A DNA stretch of 49,358 nucleotides from a virus, in IMG/VR virus record IMGVR_UViG_3300046167_000090, positions 1 to 49,358 of that record. One strand, 5' to 3'. Numbering within the stretch: the stretch's first letter is position 1; each line of letters starts with the position of its first letter. A model generated the notes under the pieces. It saw nothing but the letters and a program-made list of their open reading frames with translations. It was not told the DNA's origin and did no database searches. Shown here in pieces: positions 31,832-41,978 of the stretch. The translations under genes and the position numbers were made by a program.

Positions 31832-33931
31832 TTAAGATTCAGAGATCTTACAGTACAGTGTATATGTCTCTATAGTTGTACTTAGGGCAACCAGAGTCGT
31901 CCCTGTATACTGGGCAGAATACTGGGAAGTATAGTTTGACGAGAATTGTCCACTAAACTGTGTGGTGTATTGTCCAGTGTATGTTGTTGCAACGAGTCCC
32001 GTGAATTGTCCTGCCTGAGGACCAATGAAGTTTCCGGCATACTGTCGTGATCCAGCATACTGCCCAACATAGTTTCTATCACCAGAGTAGTTGTCAGAGA
32101 ATGCCCTCTCTCCGGCAAACTGTCGTGTTCCACTGAAGTTTGTTGAGGCACTTGTATATTGTCCACCATAGTTTCTATCACCAGCATATTGTCTGGTTCC
32201 GGAATATTCAGCACTTCGGGTTCCAGCAAACTGACCTGCTCCGGTAAAGTGTCGTTCTCCAGTATATTGTGCCGATGCTGGTCCAAGGTAGTTACCAGAG
32301 AAGTAGGCAATTCCGTTACGACTTCCTGCGAAGTATGCGGTGCCAGCATTTGCTCCAGAGAAGTATTGTGTCTCATAACCAATACTTGAGTAATACTCCG
32401 TCCTGCTGTTTGGAGAAGTAGAGGTATTGGTGGTCGGAGGGTTGGTGGAAGGCGGGTTCGTAGACGCCGAATAGTATGTCGGCACAGGCACTGGACCGAA
32501 TGGAGTAGTTACTTGGTAAAACGGTGCACCAGAAGAACCACTATTGGTGTTACCTGGAACCGGATTACCTGGAGTGTATCCAGTATAGGTGGTGCTACCA
32601 GTAAAGGTCGCAGAACTGTTAAACCCAACTGGACGGAAGTAGATCGCAGTGTAAGGGTAGTAGACAGTACCAGCATAAGAACCTGAGTACGGGAAATACC
32701 CTCCACGAGCACCAGCGTAGTTTGTTTGGAAATATCTGGTAAACTGTCGTTGACCGGTGAACTGTCTGTTTCCTGCGAACTGTCCACTTACAATGCCAGT
32801 AAAGAATTCGGTGCCACCAGTGTATTGCCCAGCATAGTTTCTATCACCTGCGAACTGTCTGGTTCCACTGAAGTTAGTTGCGGCACTTGTGTATTGGTCT
32901 GCGTAGTTCCTCTCACCAGAGTACGGACCAGCATAGTTTCTTGATCCGGCATACTGGTTAGTGTACGCACGGTTTCCAGAGAAAGCAACCTGTCGGATAC
33001 CGGCAAACTGCGTTGGTACGTCAGCGAAAGACTGCCCTGTAAACTGGGTTGTGTATTGTCCAGTGTACTGTCTGGTAAACTGGGGAGTGGTATACTGCTG
33101 AGATGTATACTGGAGATCCTGTGTAGTATTTCTTGTGTCGATTGCCGTGCCACGGGCAACCCAAGTTCCAGAGTCAGTCGGGGCACCTTGGGCAGATGAA
33201 CGCAACTGGTAAGAACCCACTCCAGATGCTTCCATTCCAGCGAGGAGCAACGTCGTCAGTGTAGACCTACACTCGGTGGCATCCATCTCCTGTATATCAG
33301 GAGCATCACTGTCCTTCAACCGAAGGAGGAAAGAAGCAGGGGTTTCGTTGGTGTGGTCAGTAGCAGAAGATCCTGCGGCAAATGCATTCTTACGCCAGAT
33401 GCTATAAGGTACAGAACCAGTTGCCAATGTATCAGAGAATACTGCTGCATCCCACTCAACATAGTCGGCAGACGGTTGTGTAGCACCAATTCTGAAAGAA
33501 CCGTGCATCTCGTTTGAGTGCACTTCTTCGGCAAGTCGTATGCCCAACTTAATGCCAGAAGCAGAGTCCATCTCGTAGATGTCACCACTACTATCAGAAG
33601 CAAGGAGGGGAAGTTCTGGCACCTCGTTAAAGTCAGGTCCAGTGCTATCCATCATAAACAGGAGAGTTGTAGTTGAACCAACGCTTAGAGAAGTTCCAGG
33701 GTGAGTACCGACTGGTTGTTGGTAAAACGTGTCAACGAAAGAACCAATGGTAGATCCGGAAGCGGACGCTTGGACGTTACCGTAGAATTGTGCTCCATCA
33801 GAGTCGTAAGAAGATACCCAGTTGATTGCTGCTTCTTGCGACCAGTAACCTTCCTCGGTGGCAGACGGCACTTGTGCGACGTCTGTTCCGGACAGAGTTA
33901 GAGGGATGGACTTGTATAATTCAGAAGACAT
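31832..33931 (-). CDS. Tyr/Phe-Gly repeat virion protein
   Basis: 699 residues. The first 270 residues are a folded head with SFRIGATQPSADYVEWDAAV and FLLRLKDSDAPDIQEMDATE phrases, ending in a region DTRNTTQDLQ. From about residue 275 to 685 the chain is a low-complexity array of short units with an aromatic-x-Gly core: QFTGQ, RNYAGQYTG, RQFAGDRNYAG, NFSGTRQFAG. A Pro/Thr-rich linker (PGNPVPGNTNSG, NPPSTNPPTTNTS) interrupts it near the middle. The last residues (TLYCKISES) leave the pattern. Similar NYTGNF-type repeats exist in other marine T4-like phages, but no function is known to me. The start has TATATAAAGT before ATG and no clear ribosome site. Confidence 0.75.
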   Translation of the reverse strand: MSSELYKSIPLTLSGTDVAQVPSATEEGYWSQEAAINWVSSYDSDGAQFYGNVQASASGSTIGSFVDTFYQQPVGTHPGTSLSVGSTTTLLFMMDSTGPDFNEVPELPLLASDSSGDIYEMDSASGIKLGIRLAEEVHSNEMHGSFRIGATQPSADYVEWDAAVFSDTLATGSVPYSIWRKNAFAAGSSATDHTNETPASFLLRLKDSDAPDIQEMDATECRSTLTTLLLAGMEASGVGSYQLRSSAQGAPTDSGTWVARGTAIDTRNTTQDLQYTSQQYTTPQFTRQYTGQYTTQFTGQSFADVPTQFAGIRQVAFSGNRAYTNQYAGSRNYAGPYSGERNYADQYTSAATNFSGTRQFAGDRNYAGQYTGGTEFFTGIVSGQFAGNRQFTGQRQFTRYFQTNYAGARGGYFPYSGSYAGTVYYPYTAIYFRPVGFNSSATFTGSTTYTGYTPGNPVPGNTNSGSSGAPFYQVTTPFGPVPVPTYYSASTNPPSTNPPTTNTSTSPNSRTEYYSSIGYETQYFSGANAGTAYFAGSRNGIAYFSGNYLGPASAQYTGERHFTGAGQFAGTRSAEYSGTRQYAGDRNYGGQYTSASTNFSGTRQFAGERAFSDNYSGDRNYVGQYAGSRQYAGNFIGPQAGQFTGLVATTYTGQYTTQFSGQFSSNYTSQYSAQYTGTTLVALSTTIETYTLYCKISES

Positions 33932-33945
33932 ACTTTATATATGCC

Positions 33946-34557
33946 TTATGGATTCAACAGCGTGCCAGAACGATCATAAACGTTAGGGACTCTCTCGTTC
34001 ACCTCGTCAATAGCACCGTGAACAGTATTGGCAGAAATCTCTGTTGAAGCAATGCTGCCTGTGCCAGCAGCAGGGAGAGTAATGGTTCCTGCTACAGTGA
34101 CGTTAGTTGCGCCGAAAGTCAGGGCAGTAGTGGAACCAGTCTTGACGACGAGGTTACCTGCACTGTTGGTCAGACCACCAAATTGAACACCGGCGTCCTT
34201 GAGGATTACGTTTGCACCATCTGCGTCGAGAGTAATGTCACCAGATGCGTCTACAAGAAAGTCTGTTGTGATGATGGATTCAGCACTTGCGTCGAACACT
34301 GCTTCCACTTCATTGATTGCACCAATGAGAGTTTGTGCTACGGTATTCAGACCACCGGAACCTATAGAGTCGTTCAACTCGTTGATAGCAGTGACTAGTT
34401 GGGTCGCCGCAGTAGCGAGCAGAGACGGGTCACCCATCGCAGAGTCAAGGAAACTCAGATCAGAGTCAACGTTATCACCGAAGTGGTTAAGGTCGTCGAT
34501 TAACTGCTGAAAGGTATCAGTAGTTTGAAATATTGGGTGTGCGCTATCGAATGCCAT
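33946..34557 (-). CDS. Fibre-like structural protein
   Basis: 203 residues. N-terminus MAFDSAHPIFQTTDTFQQLI, followed by helical segments (TQLVTAINELNDSIG, IGAINEVEAVFDAS) that look like a trimeric coiled coil, and then a beta part with DLILDADGANV-like strands, VQFGGLTNSAGNLVVKTGST, and TVAGTITLPAAG. The second half resembles shaft segments of other marine phage fibres. The stop of the small coiled-coil gene is two bases upstream of this ATG (TAAAATGG). Placement between the DUF4815-type protein and the repeat protein suggests a tail-tip or fibre network role. Confidence 0.65.
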   Translation of the reverse strand: MAFDSAHPIFQTTDTFQQLIDDLNHFGDNVDSDLSFLDSAMGDPSLLATAATQLVTAINELNDSIGSGGLNTVAQTLIGAINEVEAVFDASAESIITTDFLVDASGDITLDADGANVILKDAGVQFGGLTNSAGNLVVKTGSTTALTFGATNVTVAGTITLPAAGTGSIASTEISANTVHGAIDEVNERVPNVYDRSGTLLNP

Positions 34558-34558
34558 T

Positions 34559-34786
34559 TTATCTCTCTGCCATTGCTTTTATTAGTGCTTTAAGTTCGGA
34601 GATCTCGGAACGCAGATCAGAGACTTCATTTGCCACCTGTTCACTGCGTTCCGACTCTAGTTTCATCGCCTTCTTTCTTTCTCTGGCAATTCTAATTTCT
34701 TGCTCGTTTCTATTTATAACGACTCCGGTGTAAAGGTTCTTATATAATTCAGAAGAACCTTCCACCTTCACATACTCCTCACTCAT
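34559..34786 (-). CDS. Small coiled-coil protein
   Basis: 75 residues. The N-terminal 30 residues (MSEEYVKVEGSSELYKNLYT, then GVVINRNEQE) are followed by one long charged helix (ERKKAMKLESERSEQVANEV, then heptads with SDLRSEISELKALIKAMAER). Start overlaps the preceding stop (TGATG), so translation is probably coupled. An octamer TATAAATA occurs inside the gene at 34711-34718 but within coding sequence for VVINR. Likely a small connector in the tail-fibre network; no family name. Confidence 0.65.
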   Translation of the reverse strand: MSEEYVKVEGSSELYKNLYTGVVINRNEQEIRIARERKKAMKLESERSEQVANEVSDLRSEISELKALIKAMAER

Positions 34787-37700
34787 CAGATCACCGCGAT
34801 AGCACGGATACTTCTGAGGATTGGTACCTCACAAGAGTTTGTGCTCTTGAAGACAATCTTCAACTGGAAAGCAGCAAAGTCGTCAAGGTCTCCGTCAACA
34901 CCACCGATCAGATACTTGTAGTCAGAGAAGTCCACATCAGTTTCAGAAACAGGATTGTAGACGTGGTCTGCAACATTGTTCTGTGCGTCGATTCTAACGA
35001 AGGCATTGTCGTAGATGTCCTCTTCAGAAGTTCGTGCTGTTCTATAGTACAACTCGAAAGATGCTGATGGTGGTTTGTGCATCTCAAGGAATACACGAAC
35101 ACCGTTTGCTGCCTCTTCAAGAGTTACCACTTTAGTCAGGTGCTTAGACGGAGTGGTTCCGAGTATCGGGTGAGTCTCTGGAACATAGTCAGCAGGTGCG
35201 TTGTTCACGAGATTGTTACGGGAAGCAGAGTCTACTGCCTGATTGTCGATGACATAGTTTATAACCGTTCCACCAATTGCTTGGGTGTCGATCACAGGAC
35301 TGATGTCAGAAACATACCCCGCAGAGATATTCTGTGCTGCCTTAACTCCACCAAAGGTAGAAGTCTGGTTAGTGCTGATCTCACAACCGATGATGATAGA
35401 AGGTTCACCTGACAAGTCATTGACGACTTGATCAGAGTTTGCCAAGTACCGTGGAGATCTGAATTGAGTAACATCCCCTTCGGAAAGAGCAATCATACCG
35501 TTTGAGTTGGTGCCAATAGTGGCAGCATCATCAATGTCAAAACGTGGGTCAGCAGTAGCAGTAGTGCCGATGCGACTATGCGATACACCACTCACGAAGG
35601 AACCGAACCAGTTGGTGCTAGTTCCGAGGAAGTTAATCTCTCTGGCATTGAACAAGAACCGGTCGATGTTGAATGCTTGGTTAGTCTCAACAGAGTCGGC
35701 ACCAAATACTCCACCGGAGGTGAACGGACCACCACTCGATAGAGTGACCATGTATCCATTAACATCAGCAGAGTCAACAACGTGTGCTTGGTTCATAATG
35801 TCAGAACCGTCAACACCGAGGTAAACACCAGAGGTGTCTAGACCGGTCAAGTTGACTCGATCACCTACACCGAGGTTGTGACCTGGGTGAAGTACACGGA
35901 AACGAGTCAAGTCAGCAGAGTCAACACTTAGGGAAGTGTCGTAGTTATGCAGGTGACGGTTTAGAGTGGTTGGGAAGAAGTTTGCAACTCCATCACTCTT
36001 GAACTTAGCAGTGTGGATACGATAAGTCATATCTTGGTTCTGCTTAGGTGTCCATGTAGAACCATTCTGCGAAAGGAACAAAGAACCCATAGCAGGTTGC
36101 TTGCTCACACGCTTGTCAGTCTTACCGAGGATAAGTCCATAGGTTTCTGCAACGAACACTTCGTAATCATCACATTCTGCCAGAAGAACCAGTGCAAACT
36201 CTTCACCGGCACGCAGGAAGATAGGTTCAGCAAACTCGAACGTTACTGGTTTGCTGATAACTTCTTCGTAGTCAGTCAAGTCGGTGATTGAATCAACGAC
36301 CGCACGAACTTCTGATGCAGGTTTGTAGATTCTATGTTGCTCAGAGATAACACCGCTCATTGGGGTGCCGTCACGAACCTCTCGGATTTGTAACTGGAGA
36401 GGAACCTGAGTATCAGTCGCCGCAGGAGCAGACCTAACATATATGTCGATCTTAGTGACGAAGACCCCTGGAACACCGGCGGTTGCTTCTACAGCAAACG
36501 TCTGTGCCAATGGGTCAATTCGTTGCCAGAATACTGGACCGGTAACTGACTCTGTCGACGTGGTCACTGTGGTGGTTTCGTCGATGAAATCTTCTGTTAC
36601 GAGGTATCGAGTAGACAGAGTATTGCGCTGCATAGTCCTTTGCGTTCCAGCAGCAACATAAGCAGTCCTAGCACGAGACAATGCGTCCTCTTCGAGGTTG
36701 ACAGAAATGTCCAGAAGTTTTACGTTCTTAGTGCCTGTTCGGAACTTCCAACCTGCGTTATCATACACACGAGGGTCGTTCTGACCAAATCGTTTTACTC
36801 CGTCACGAACTGCTTTCGTCCATCGATTCAACTCTTCGGCAAAACCGAAATTAGTTGATTGTGGAACAGGAACGTTAGAAGTATTCGGGATCCAAAGATC
36901 GAAATACAGATCACCGTTAGCATCAGCAATCAGAGTTGTTGACGTGGACCCAGTAGTAAGAGGGTGCTGGGTCAAACTTACGTTTGTTGCTGGGTATGCC
37001 GCACGGTGAACACCATCAGTAAGATCCTGCGCATGCTGTCCAGCAGTGCGAGAAAGAGTCCACTGATCCATAAGAACACCGTCAAAGAACAACCAGTATC
37101 GAGTATTTGGTCGAAGACCTTCTGCCTTGCCCAATACTCTACGTTGACGGATGAACGGTATTGAATCAATACGAACGATCTTATCACCAAGATCTTTGAC
37201 TACAGTGTCATCAGAAACGACCCTTGTCTTGACCCTAGAAGTAAACGTTGTTGTCTGTCTTGTGTTCGTGCGATCTTCGCGTGCAAGGAATCCCCGTTGC
37301 CAACCACGCCACTGGGCACCACTAAGACGCACCCTTGTGCGACTCGTTCTGGTTATGCGAGAACTCGTTCTGGTCACAGGAACAAAGTTAGTGATAGGTG
37401 AACGATTAGTGGTTATTGTCCCACCGTTATGGTTCTTGGTCGGTAATCTCTTAACATCAAACCAGATGTCGGAAGAAGGACGGAGACGAACAACACCTTC
37501 TCCAGTAAACACGTTGAATGGGTTGACGTTGTAGTAACCGTGCTCTTCAGAAGAACCAGTGGACTTCCAAGAGATAAGAGGTTGGGACAGAGTCGAGTCC
37601 ATGACTTCGACATAGTCCAGCATCAGCAAGTCACCCTTTTGGATAATGTTGCTTCTTGCTCCGACACCACGAGAAGAGTACAAGTTGTCACTATCAAACT

Positions 37701-40482
37701 GGAACTCATTGAAAGATACTTGTTGCTTAGGAAAGATGGTTGCTTCTTCTACATCCAAAGTTTGAGTAATGTACGACTCGTCGTCAATGAAGTTCTGTGA
37801 TACTTCGGAAGCAGTCAGTGCCAATCCCTTGGTGAAGTCGTCTACAAAGAATCCTGTCTTTGAACGAACCATACCAGAACTATTAAGTTCTACGAGGTTT
37901 GATGCTTCTGCTTCAAGAGCACTCAGAGAAACAGTCTCTTCAAGTCTCTTGACTCTTTCTTGAACCTCGTCGATATCACGCATAGTGTATCGTGGGTAAC
38001 GTTGAGCAGCAAACAGTGCGTCATTGATGTTCTTTGTGTTTCCGTTCAGCATATAAGAGAACAGAACCATCTCATTCGCACCAGAAGTTGGCATGAGAGG
38101 TTCTTGTGCTTCCTCTCCCTTCTTAACATAAAGAATTGGAGCAAATGTGTCTGTGTTATATGTCAGAACAATGTTGTCGACTCTTGTGTTGTAGGTTTCG
38201 ACACCATGACTAATCTGATCACCAGACCTTGGCAATTCAAAACGATCAGCAGCAGTCATGTTTGCTGCTGATGGATCTAACTTAGAACGGAAGTCGAAGT
38301 AATCGTGGAGGTCATACCCTATTCCAGTTTGCTTAGAAACAAAAGTTGGGATGTCTCCGTAATCAAACCAAGTAGAGTCGGCAATGTCGTATGAGTTTGC
38401 TGAGAAGTAATCACCCCCAGTGCCCCATTCGAAATAAGATACCTTTGCTCGAATTGCAGTTACTGCGGCATCGATGCCCGACGGAGTGAGACTAGAAGGA
38501 GAGTAGAAGTTATCTCTCTGTCCGCCGTCAAATTCAACGGCATGTAAAACTTTAGAACCGTTGGAGTCTGTGACATATGCTTCCTTCAACTCAATCGCGT
38601 CGTAAAGACCAGAGATTGATGTGCCTCCTTCCAGAGTGAATTTGAAGTCACTGTCTGCTGAAGAACGAGTCGCAGTGAACCAACCTTCACGGTATGTCTT
38701 GCTCTTAGCAGCAATACCCGAACTGGTTCCAACCTTGCGCACATAGTAGAACACAGCATATGAGTCAGTGCTTGCACTACCACCAGTTGTTATGGTCGCA
38801 GTAAGTGCAACAGAGGTGTCGATGTTACCGACCGTGATCTCGTCAACTGTGTTTGTTGTTTTGTTTATGAATATCCATTGCCCTTCGTCAGTGAACTCTT
38901 CTCCAGAGTTACAGGTGATTGTCAACTGCGAAGAACCATTAACAGTTTGTTCTGCTTGACGTTGGACAGTATACTGTACGTTGCTTACTTGCTTGACCCT
39001 TCCGCCAGGAATCTTGATCAAGGAAGAATTGACGTCTGCGTTTTGGACAAAGGTCTGAGAGTCTTCTCTGTCAACCAAGATAGTCTGTGAGGCAGTGTCT
39101 CCTACGAGACCGATCTTAGTGACGTCACGGAAGTTCTTTCCTGCGTCCATCTGTACATCAAACAGGTAAACCCTGTATGCGTCTTCTCCGGTGTCTGCGT
39201 TTTTCTTAACAGACTTGACTCGGGCAGTACCGATCTGAGTATTAGAAGCATTCCAAAGGGCATGCTGCTGTTGAGTCTCATTGGTAGTTGCCGTTGGGTT
39301 GTAGTTACCAAATGCTGATTGACCAGCAGAGTCACCCTTAACAGAGACAAAGTTCTCGTATACAAATGTAGAAGAAGTTGCAGAGTCTGTAACGAAAGAA
39401 GTAGGTTTGGCAACGTCGAGAAACTTGTCTAGCTTCTGTTCAAGTCGGTATCCGTTGAGGTATGCGGTTGGACTGTTGCCCAACTCTTGAGACTTCATGA
39501 AGTATGTAAGAGTAGCAGAATCCTTTTCCAGTAATTCAACTTCAAAGTCGTTGACGACGAAGTCACCGGTTGTGTCGTCTTGACGAGCAGCAAGTCTTTT
39601 CTCGACTTGGTTGAACCCACTAGTGCCTTCTTTGATCTGGATGATCTTGCTGTCACGCACGGTTGCGAAGGACAGGAAGTCAAGAGGGTCAGCAACCTGT
39701 GACTTGGCAACCAGAGTCAGTTGGATGCGGAAACGGTCAGCACCTGGAGACGACAGGTTAGGTCGTGCCCCTTGGTTGTCGTACAATTCTTCGTCGTCTG
39801 CTACAGTTACGATGTCCTGTGTGACTTCGAAACCTACATCTGCCTGAGCAACATCGGAGTGCTTGGCAATTACGATGGTTTGCTTCGGTGCGAACACGAA
39901 GAAACCCTGCACGAAAAACTCTGCACTTTGCATGCTGAAGAGTGTACCTTTACCTACAGAAGCAGGTTCAGGAACAGTCTTGGTGCGAACAGTCAGTGAG
40001 GTCAGTCCAGGAGAAGTCAGGGTCTCTGCCTGAGAGAAAGTAAGGAGAGTTGGTTGTGCACTGGTCGATACTGCTGCTTGGTTTACAGAAGAATATCTAC
40101 CGTACAGGATTGGATAGTCTCCACCCGACGCTGCCTCAACGTGAGTGACTACAAACTTTAATCCGTTGGTTCCAGTCTTTGCAATTCCGGTGAACTCGGC
40201 ACCGATTAGGTCTGCTGGGTCATCGGTCAGAGACTCGACGATAACATAGTCTTGTATGCTGGTCTGTGCACCAGAAGACTTCGGGGAAACAGCAGCACCG
40301 TCAAGAAAGATGTTGCTCGCAAAACGAGTGATCTGAGTTTGCAGAATGGTCTGCAACTGAGTGAGTTCTCTCGCCTGAAGAGGACGACCGCTGTTAAACA
40401 GGACTCGGTGATAACCGGCACTGTCAGCAAAGTCGTCCCTATAGACGTTCTTGAAGGTATTAGAATTAAACTGCTGAGGCAT
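34786..40482 (-). CDS. Giant DUF4815-type virion protein (baseplate/fibre network)
   Basis: 1898 residues, the largest gene. The N-terminus has the signature YHRVLFNSGRPLQARELTQL followed by TILQTQITRFASNIF, the DUF4815 start that I recognise from cyanophage structural proteins. Large beta-rich regions follow, then around residues 1080-1110 an Arg/Thr-rich stretch (TRTSSRITRTSRTRVRLSGA), and a conserved block with RIDPLAQTFAVEATAGVPGV near residue 1390. The C-terminal 150 residues (KLVVLEEAANGVRVFLEMHK-like) are beta-sandwich-like. Its place after gp8 matches the gp9/gp10 position of T4, so it may link the wedge to fibres. That equivalence is inference; no enzymatic motif was seen. Confidence 0.75.
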   Translation of the reverse strand: MPQQFNSNTFKNVYRDDFADSAGYHRVLFNSGRPLQARELTQLQTILQTQITRFASNIFLDGAAVSPKSSGAQTSIQDYVIVESLTDDPADLIGAEFTGIAKTGTNGLKFVVTHVEAASGGDYPILYGRYSSVNQAAVSTSAQPTLLTFSQAETLTSPGLTSLTVRTKTVPEPASVGKGTLFSMQSAEFFVQGFFVFAPKQTIVIAKHSDVAQADVGFEVTQDIVTVADDEELYDNQGARPNLSSPGADRFRIQLTLVAKSQVADPLDFLSFATVRDSKIIQIKEGTSGFNQVEKRLAARQDDTTGDFVVNDFEVELLEKDSATLTYFMKSQELGNSPTAYLNGYRLEQKLDKFLDVAKPTSFVTDSATSSTFVYENFVSVKGDSAGQSAFGNYNPTATTNETQQQHALWNASNTQIGTARVKSVKKNADTGEDAYRVYLFDVQMDAGKNFRDVTKIGLVGDTASQTILVDREDSQTFVQNADVNSSLIKIPGGRVKQVSNVQYTVQRQAEQTVNGSSQLTITCNSGEEFTDEGQWIFINKTTNTVDEITVGNIDTSVALTATITTGGSASTDSYAVFYYVRKVGTSSGIAAKSKTYREGWFTATRSSADSDFKFTLEGGTSISGLYDAIELKEAYVTDSNGSKVLHAVEFDGGQRDNFYSPSSLTPSGIDAAVTAIRAKVSYFEWGTGGDYFSANSYDIADSTWFDYGDIPTFVSKQTGIGYDLHDYFDFRSKLDPSAANMTAADRFELPRSGDQISHGVETYNTRVDNIVLTYNTDTFAPILYVKKGEEAQEPLMPTSGANEMVLFSYMLNGNTKNINDALFAAQRYPRYTMRDIDEVQERVKRLEETVSLSALEAEASNLVELNSSGMVRSKTGFFVDDFTKGLALTASEVSQNFIDDESYITQTLDVEEATIFPKQQVSFNEFQFDSDNLYSSRGVGARSNIIQKGDLLMLDYVEVMDSTLSQPLISWKSTGSSEEHGYYNVNPFNVFTGEGVVRLRPSSDIWFDVKRLPTKNHNGGTITTNRSPITNFVPVTRTSSRITRTSRTRVRLSGAQWRGWQRGFLAREDRTNTRQTTTFTSRVKTRVVSDDTVVKDLGDKIVRIDSIPFIRQRRVLGKAEGLRPNTRYWLFFDGVLMDQWTLSRTAGQHAQDLTDGVHRAAYPATNVSLTQHPLTTGSTSTTLIADANGDLYFDLWIPNTSNVPVPQSTNFGFAEELNRWTKAVRDGVKRFGQNDPRVYDNAGWKFRTGTKNVKLLDISVNLEEDALSRARTAYVAAGTQRTMQRNTLSTRYLVTEDFIDETTTVTTSTESVTGPVFWQRIDPLAQTFAVEATAGVPGVFVTKIDIYVRSAPAATDTQVPLQLQIREVRDGTPMSGVISEQHRIYKPASEVRAVVDSITDLTDYEEVISKPVTFEFAEPIFLRAGEEFALVLLAECDDYEVFVAETYGLILGKTDKRVSKQPAMGSLFLSQNGSTWTPKQNQDMTYRIHTAKFKSDGVANFFPTTLNRHLHNYDTSLSVDSADLTRFRVLHPGHNLGVGDRVNLTGLDTSGVYLGVDGSDIMNQAHVVDSADVNGYMVTLSSGGPFTSGGVFGADSVETNQAFNIDRFLFNAREINFLGTSTNWFGSFVSGVSHSRIGTTATADPRFDIDDAATIGTNSNGMIALSEGDVTQFRSPRYLANSDQVVNDLSGEPSIIIGCEISTNQTSTFGGVKAAQNISAGYVSDISPVIDTQAIGGTVINYVIDNQAVDSASRNNLVNNAPADYVPETHPILGTTPSKHLTKVVTLEEAANGVRVFLEMHKPPSASFELYYRTARTSEEDIYDNAFVRIDAQNNVADHVYNPVSETDVDFSDYKYLIGGVDGDLDDFAAFQLKIVFKSTNSCEVPILRSIRAIAVI

Positions 40483-40493
40483 TTTTATATTCC

Positions 40494-41966
40494 TTACAGG
40501 TCGATGACGATTTTAATGTCTTCGGTCTGTTCGTTGTCTCGAGTAATTGGGGATCTATTGTCTATGTATATAACCTCTCCGGAGAAGTTTTTCGCTTCTG
40601 CTGGTCGGAGGTTTGGACCATTTGTATTAGCAACAATGCTTGCTGTTGCAACGTTACCCGCACCTTCAAAGAAAGACACACCGTTAGTTGAGTCGAATTC
40701 AGTGAATCCCGTAGTCCTAGACTGGTGGACATATGCGATAGAGTTGGCAGTATCGAAGTAGTCGACCACTGCTGTTGCTCCGCTTGACGTTTGAACAATA
40801 GTTTGGTCACCGTCGATGTTTGAGACACCAGTTACACTACTGAGGTGCAGAGACTTATAAACCTGCGCAGTTTGAGAACTGACAGCAGAGTCACCAGAGA
40901 ATGATCCAAGGTCTGCCGAATCCTTCAGAGGATTCATAATGATGCCGATCTGACGGAAGTCGTTTGCTACGTTGAAGTCAGTGTTCTCTGCACCAGTCAG
41001 TGTTGTGTGGAACATGATAGCAGAGGAGTTTAGGTTGACGATTGGGTTTCCTCCCATACCAGAGTCACCAGAGATCAATGGACGGAGAACTGCACCAGTA
41101 CCACCTCCACCTGTTACAGCAACGTTTGCGACCTTATACCCTTCACCAAAAGAAGTCATTTCTGCTGCAAACAATCGACCGTTTGTATCGACCCTTGCTG
41201 TTGCAGTTGCAGTGGTGGTGATTGAAGGAGAACCAACAATAGGGACTCCCGTGATTGTGATGGTTGGTACCGAAGTGTATCCAGTGCCTCCGGAGTCTAC
41301 TGCCAGTCCAAGGATCTCTCCAGGTTTTGCTGCGTTCTGCTGAGCAACCTGTGCCAGTCGTGCTGAAGTCAATGCTCCAGTTGCTGGTCCACCTTGCGAT
41401 GAGTCGAGAATTTTCTCAACAGGCATGTATGCAGAGGTCAGGTACTTTCTTGCTTCTGCTGCACCAATAGTGTAGATGTATCTCCAGAGGTATCCATCGT
41501 CGCCTGCTGCGAAGACAGCACCGGAAACGTCGGTTGGTTTGTACAGAGAGTTACGGTCAACACCGTTGTCACTCTTACCTTGCTGGACGCATACAAATAC
41601 GTTGTTATCGTCAGTGATGACGTAGTATGAGTTCTGGATGTCACCAACTGCGCTGATTGTTGTGTTAGAGTTATAGTCGTTATCCCATGCCTCGTAAACG
41701 TTACCAGCAGTCCAGTTGTATCGTGGTACAACGAAAGTTGCGTCAGAGATCAACTTGATAGATTGAAGGGTCTCTTGGAACTTGAGTTGCTCGTCCCTTG
41801 AAGGGTTAGGGATCGGTGGAACCGTATCAGAATCCCATTCTTCAGTCCGACCGATGCCCATGTAGAAACGGTCTGAATCCCCAACAGTTACCCCGATGTT
41901 CTGGTACTGGTCGAAGATATTTTGAAGAAGATCTCTTTTAAACTTATCTGAAATTGTAGCAGCCAT
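40494..41966 (-). CDS. 8: Baseplate wedge protein gp8
   Basis: 490 residues, longer than T4 gp8 (334). The N-terminus (FYMGIGRTEEWDSDTVPPIP) parallels T4 gp8, where a FGRSEPW phrase is found at the same place. Further matches are VVPRYNWTAGNVYEAWD, GDDGYLWRYIYTI, RQIGIIMNPLKD and the C-terminal GEVIYIDNRSPITRDNEQTE, close to T4's GEMIYMENRPPI. About 120 residues of Gly/Ala/Thr-rich sequence (residues 190-330) are an insertion relative to T4. gp8 is a dimer in each wedge and binds gp10/gp7 in T4. Confidence 0.9.
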   Translation of the reverse strand: MAATISDKFKRDLLQNIFDQYQNIGVTVGDSDRFYMGIGRTEEWDSDTVPPIPNPSRDEQLKFQETLQSIKLISDATFVVPRYNWTAGNVYEAWDNDYNSNTTISAVGDIQNSYYVITDDNNVFVCVQQGKSDNGVDRNSLYKPTDVSGAVFAAGDDGYLWRYIYTIGAAEARKYLTSAYMPVEKILDSSQGGPATGALTSARLAQVAQQNAAKPGEILGLAVDSGGTGYTSVPTITITGVPIVGSPSITTTATATARVDTNGRLFAAEMTSFGEGYKVANVAVTGGGGTGAVLRPLISGDSGMGGNPIVNLNSSAIMFHTTLTGAENTDFNVANDFRQIGIIMNPLKDSADLGSFSGDSAVSSQTAQVYKSLHLSSVTGVSNIDGDQTIVQTSSGATAVVDYFDTANSIAYVHQSRTTGFTEFDSTNGVSFFEGAGNVATASIVANTNGPNLRPAEAKNFSGEVIYIDNRSPITRDNEQTEDIKIVIDL

Positions 41967-41978
41967 GATTCCCTACTC

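Noticed and set aside
34711-34718. TATAAATA octamer inside the coiled-coil gene as a promoter
   Set aside because: It falls in coding sequence for VVINR, about 150 bases from the next start; a chance match is likely. The same holds for 48937-48944 in the amidase gene.
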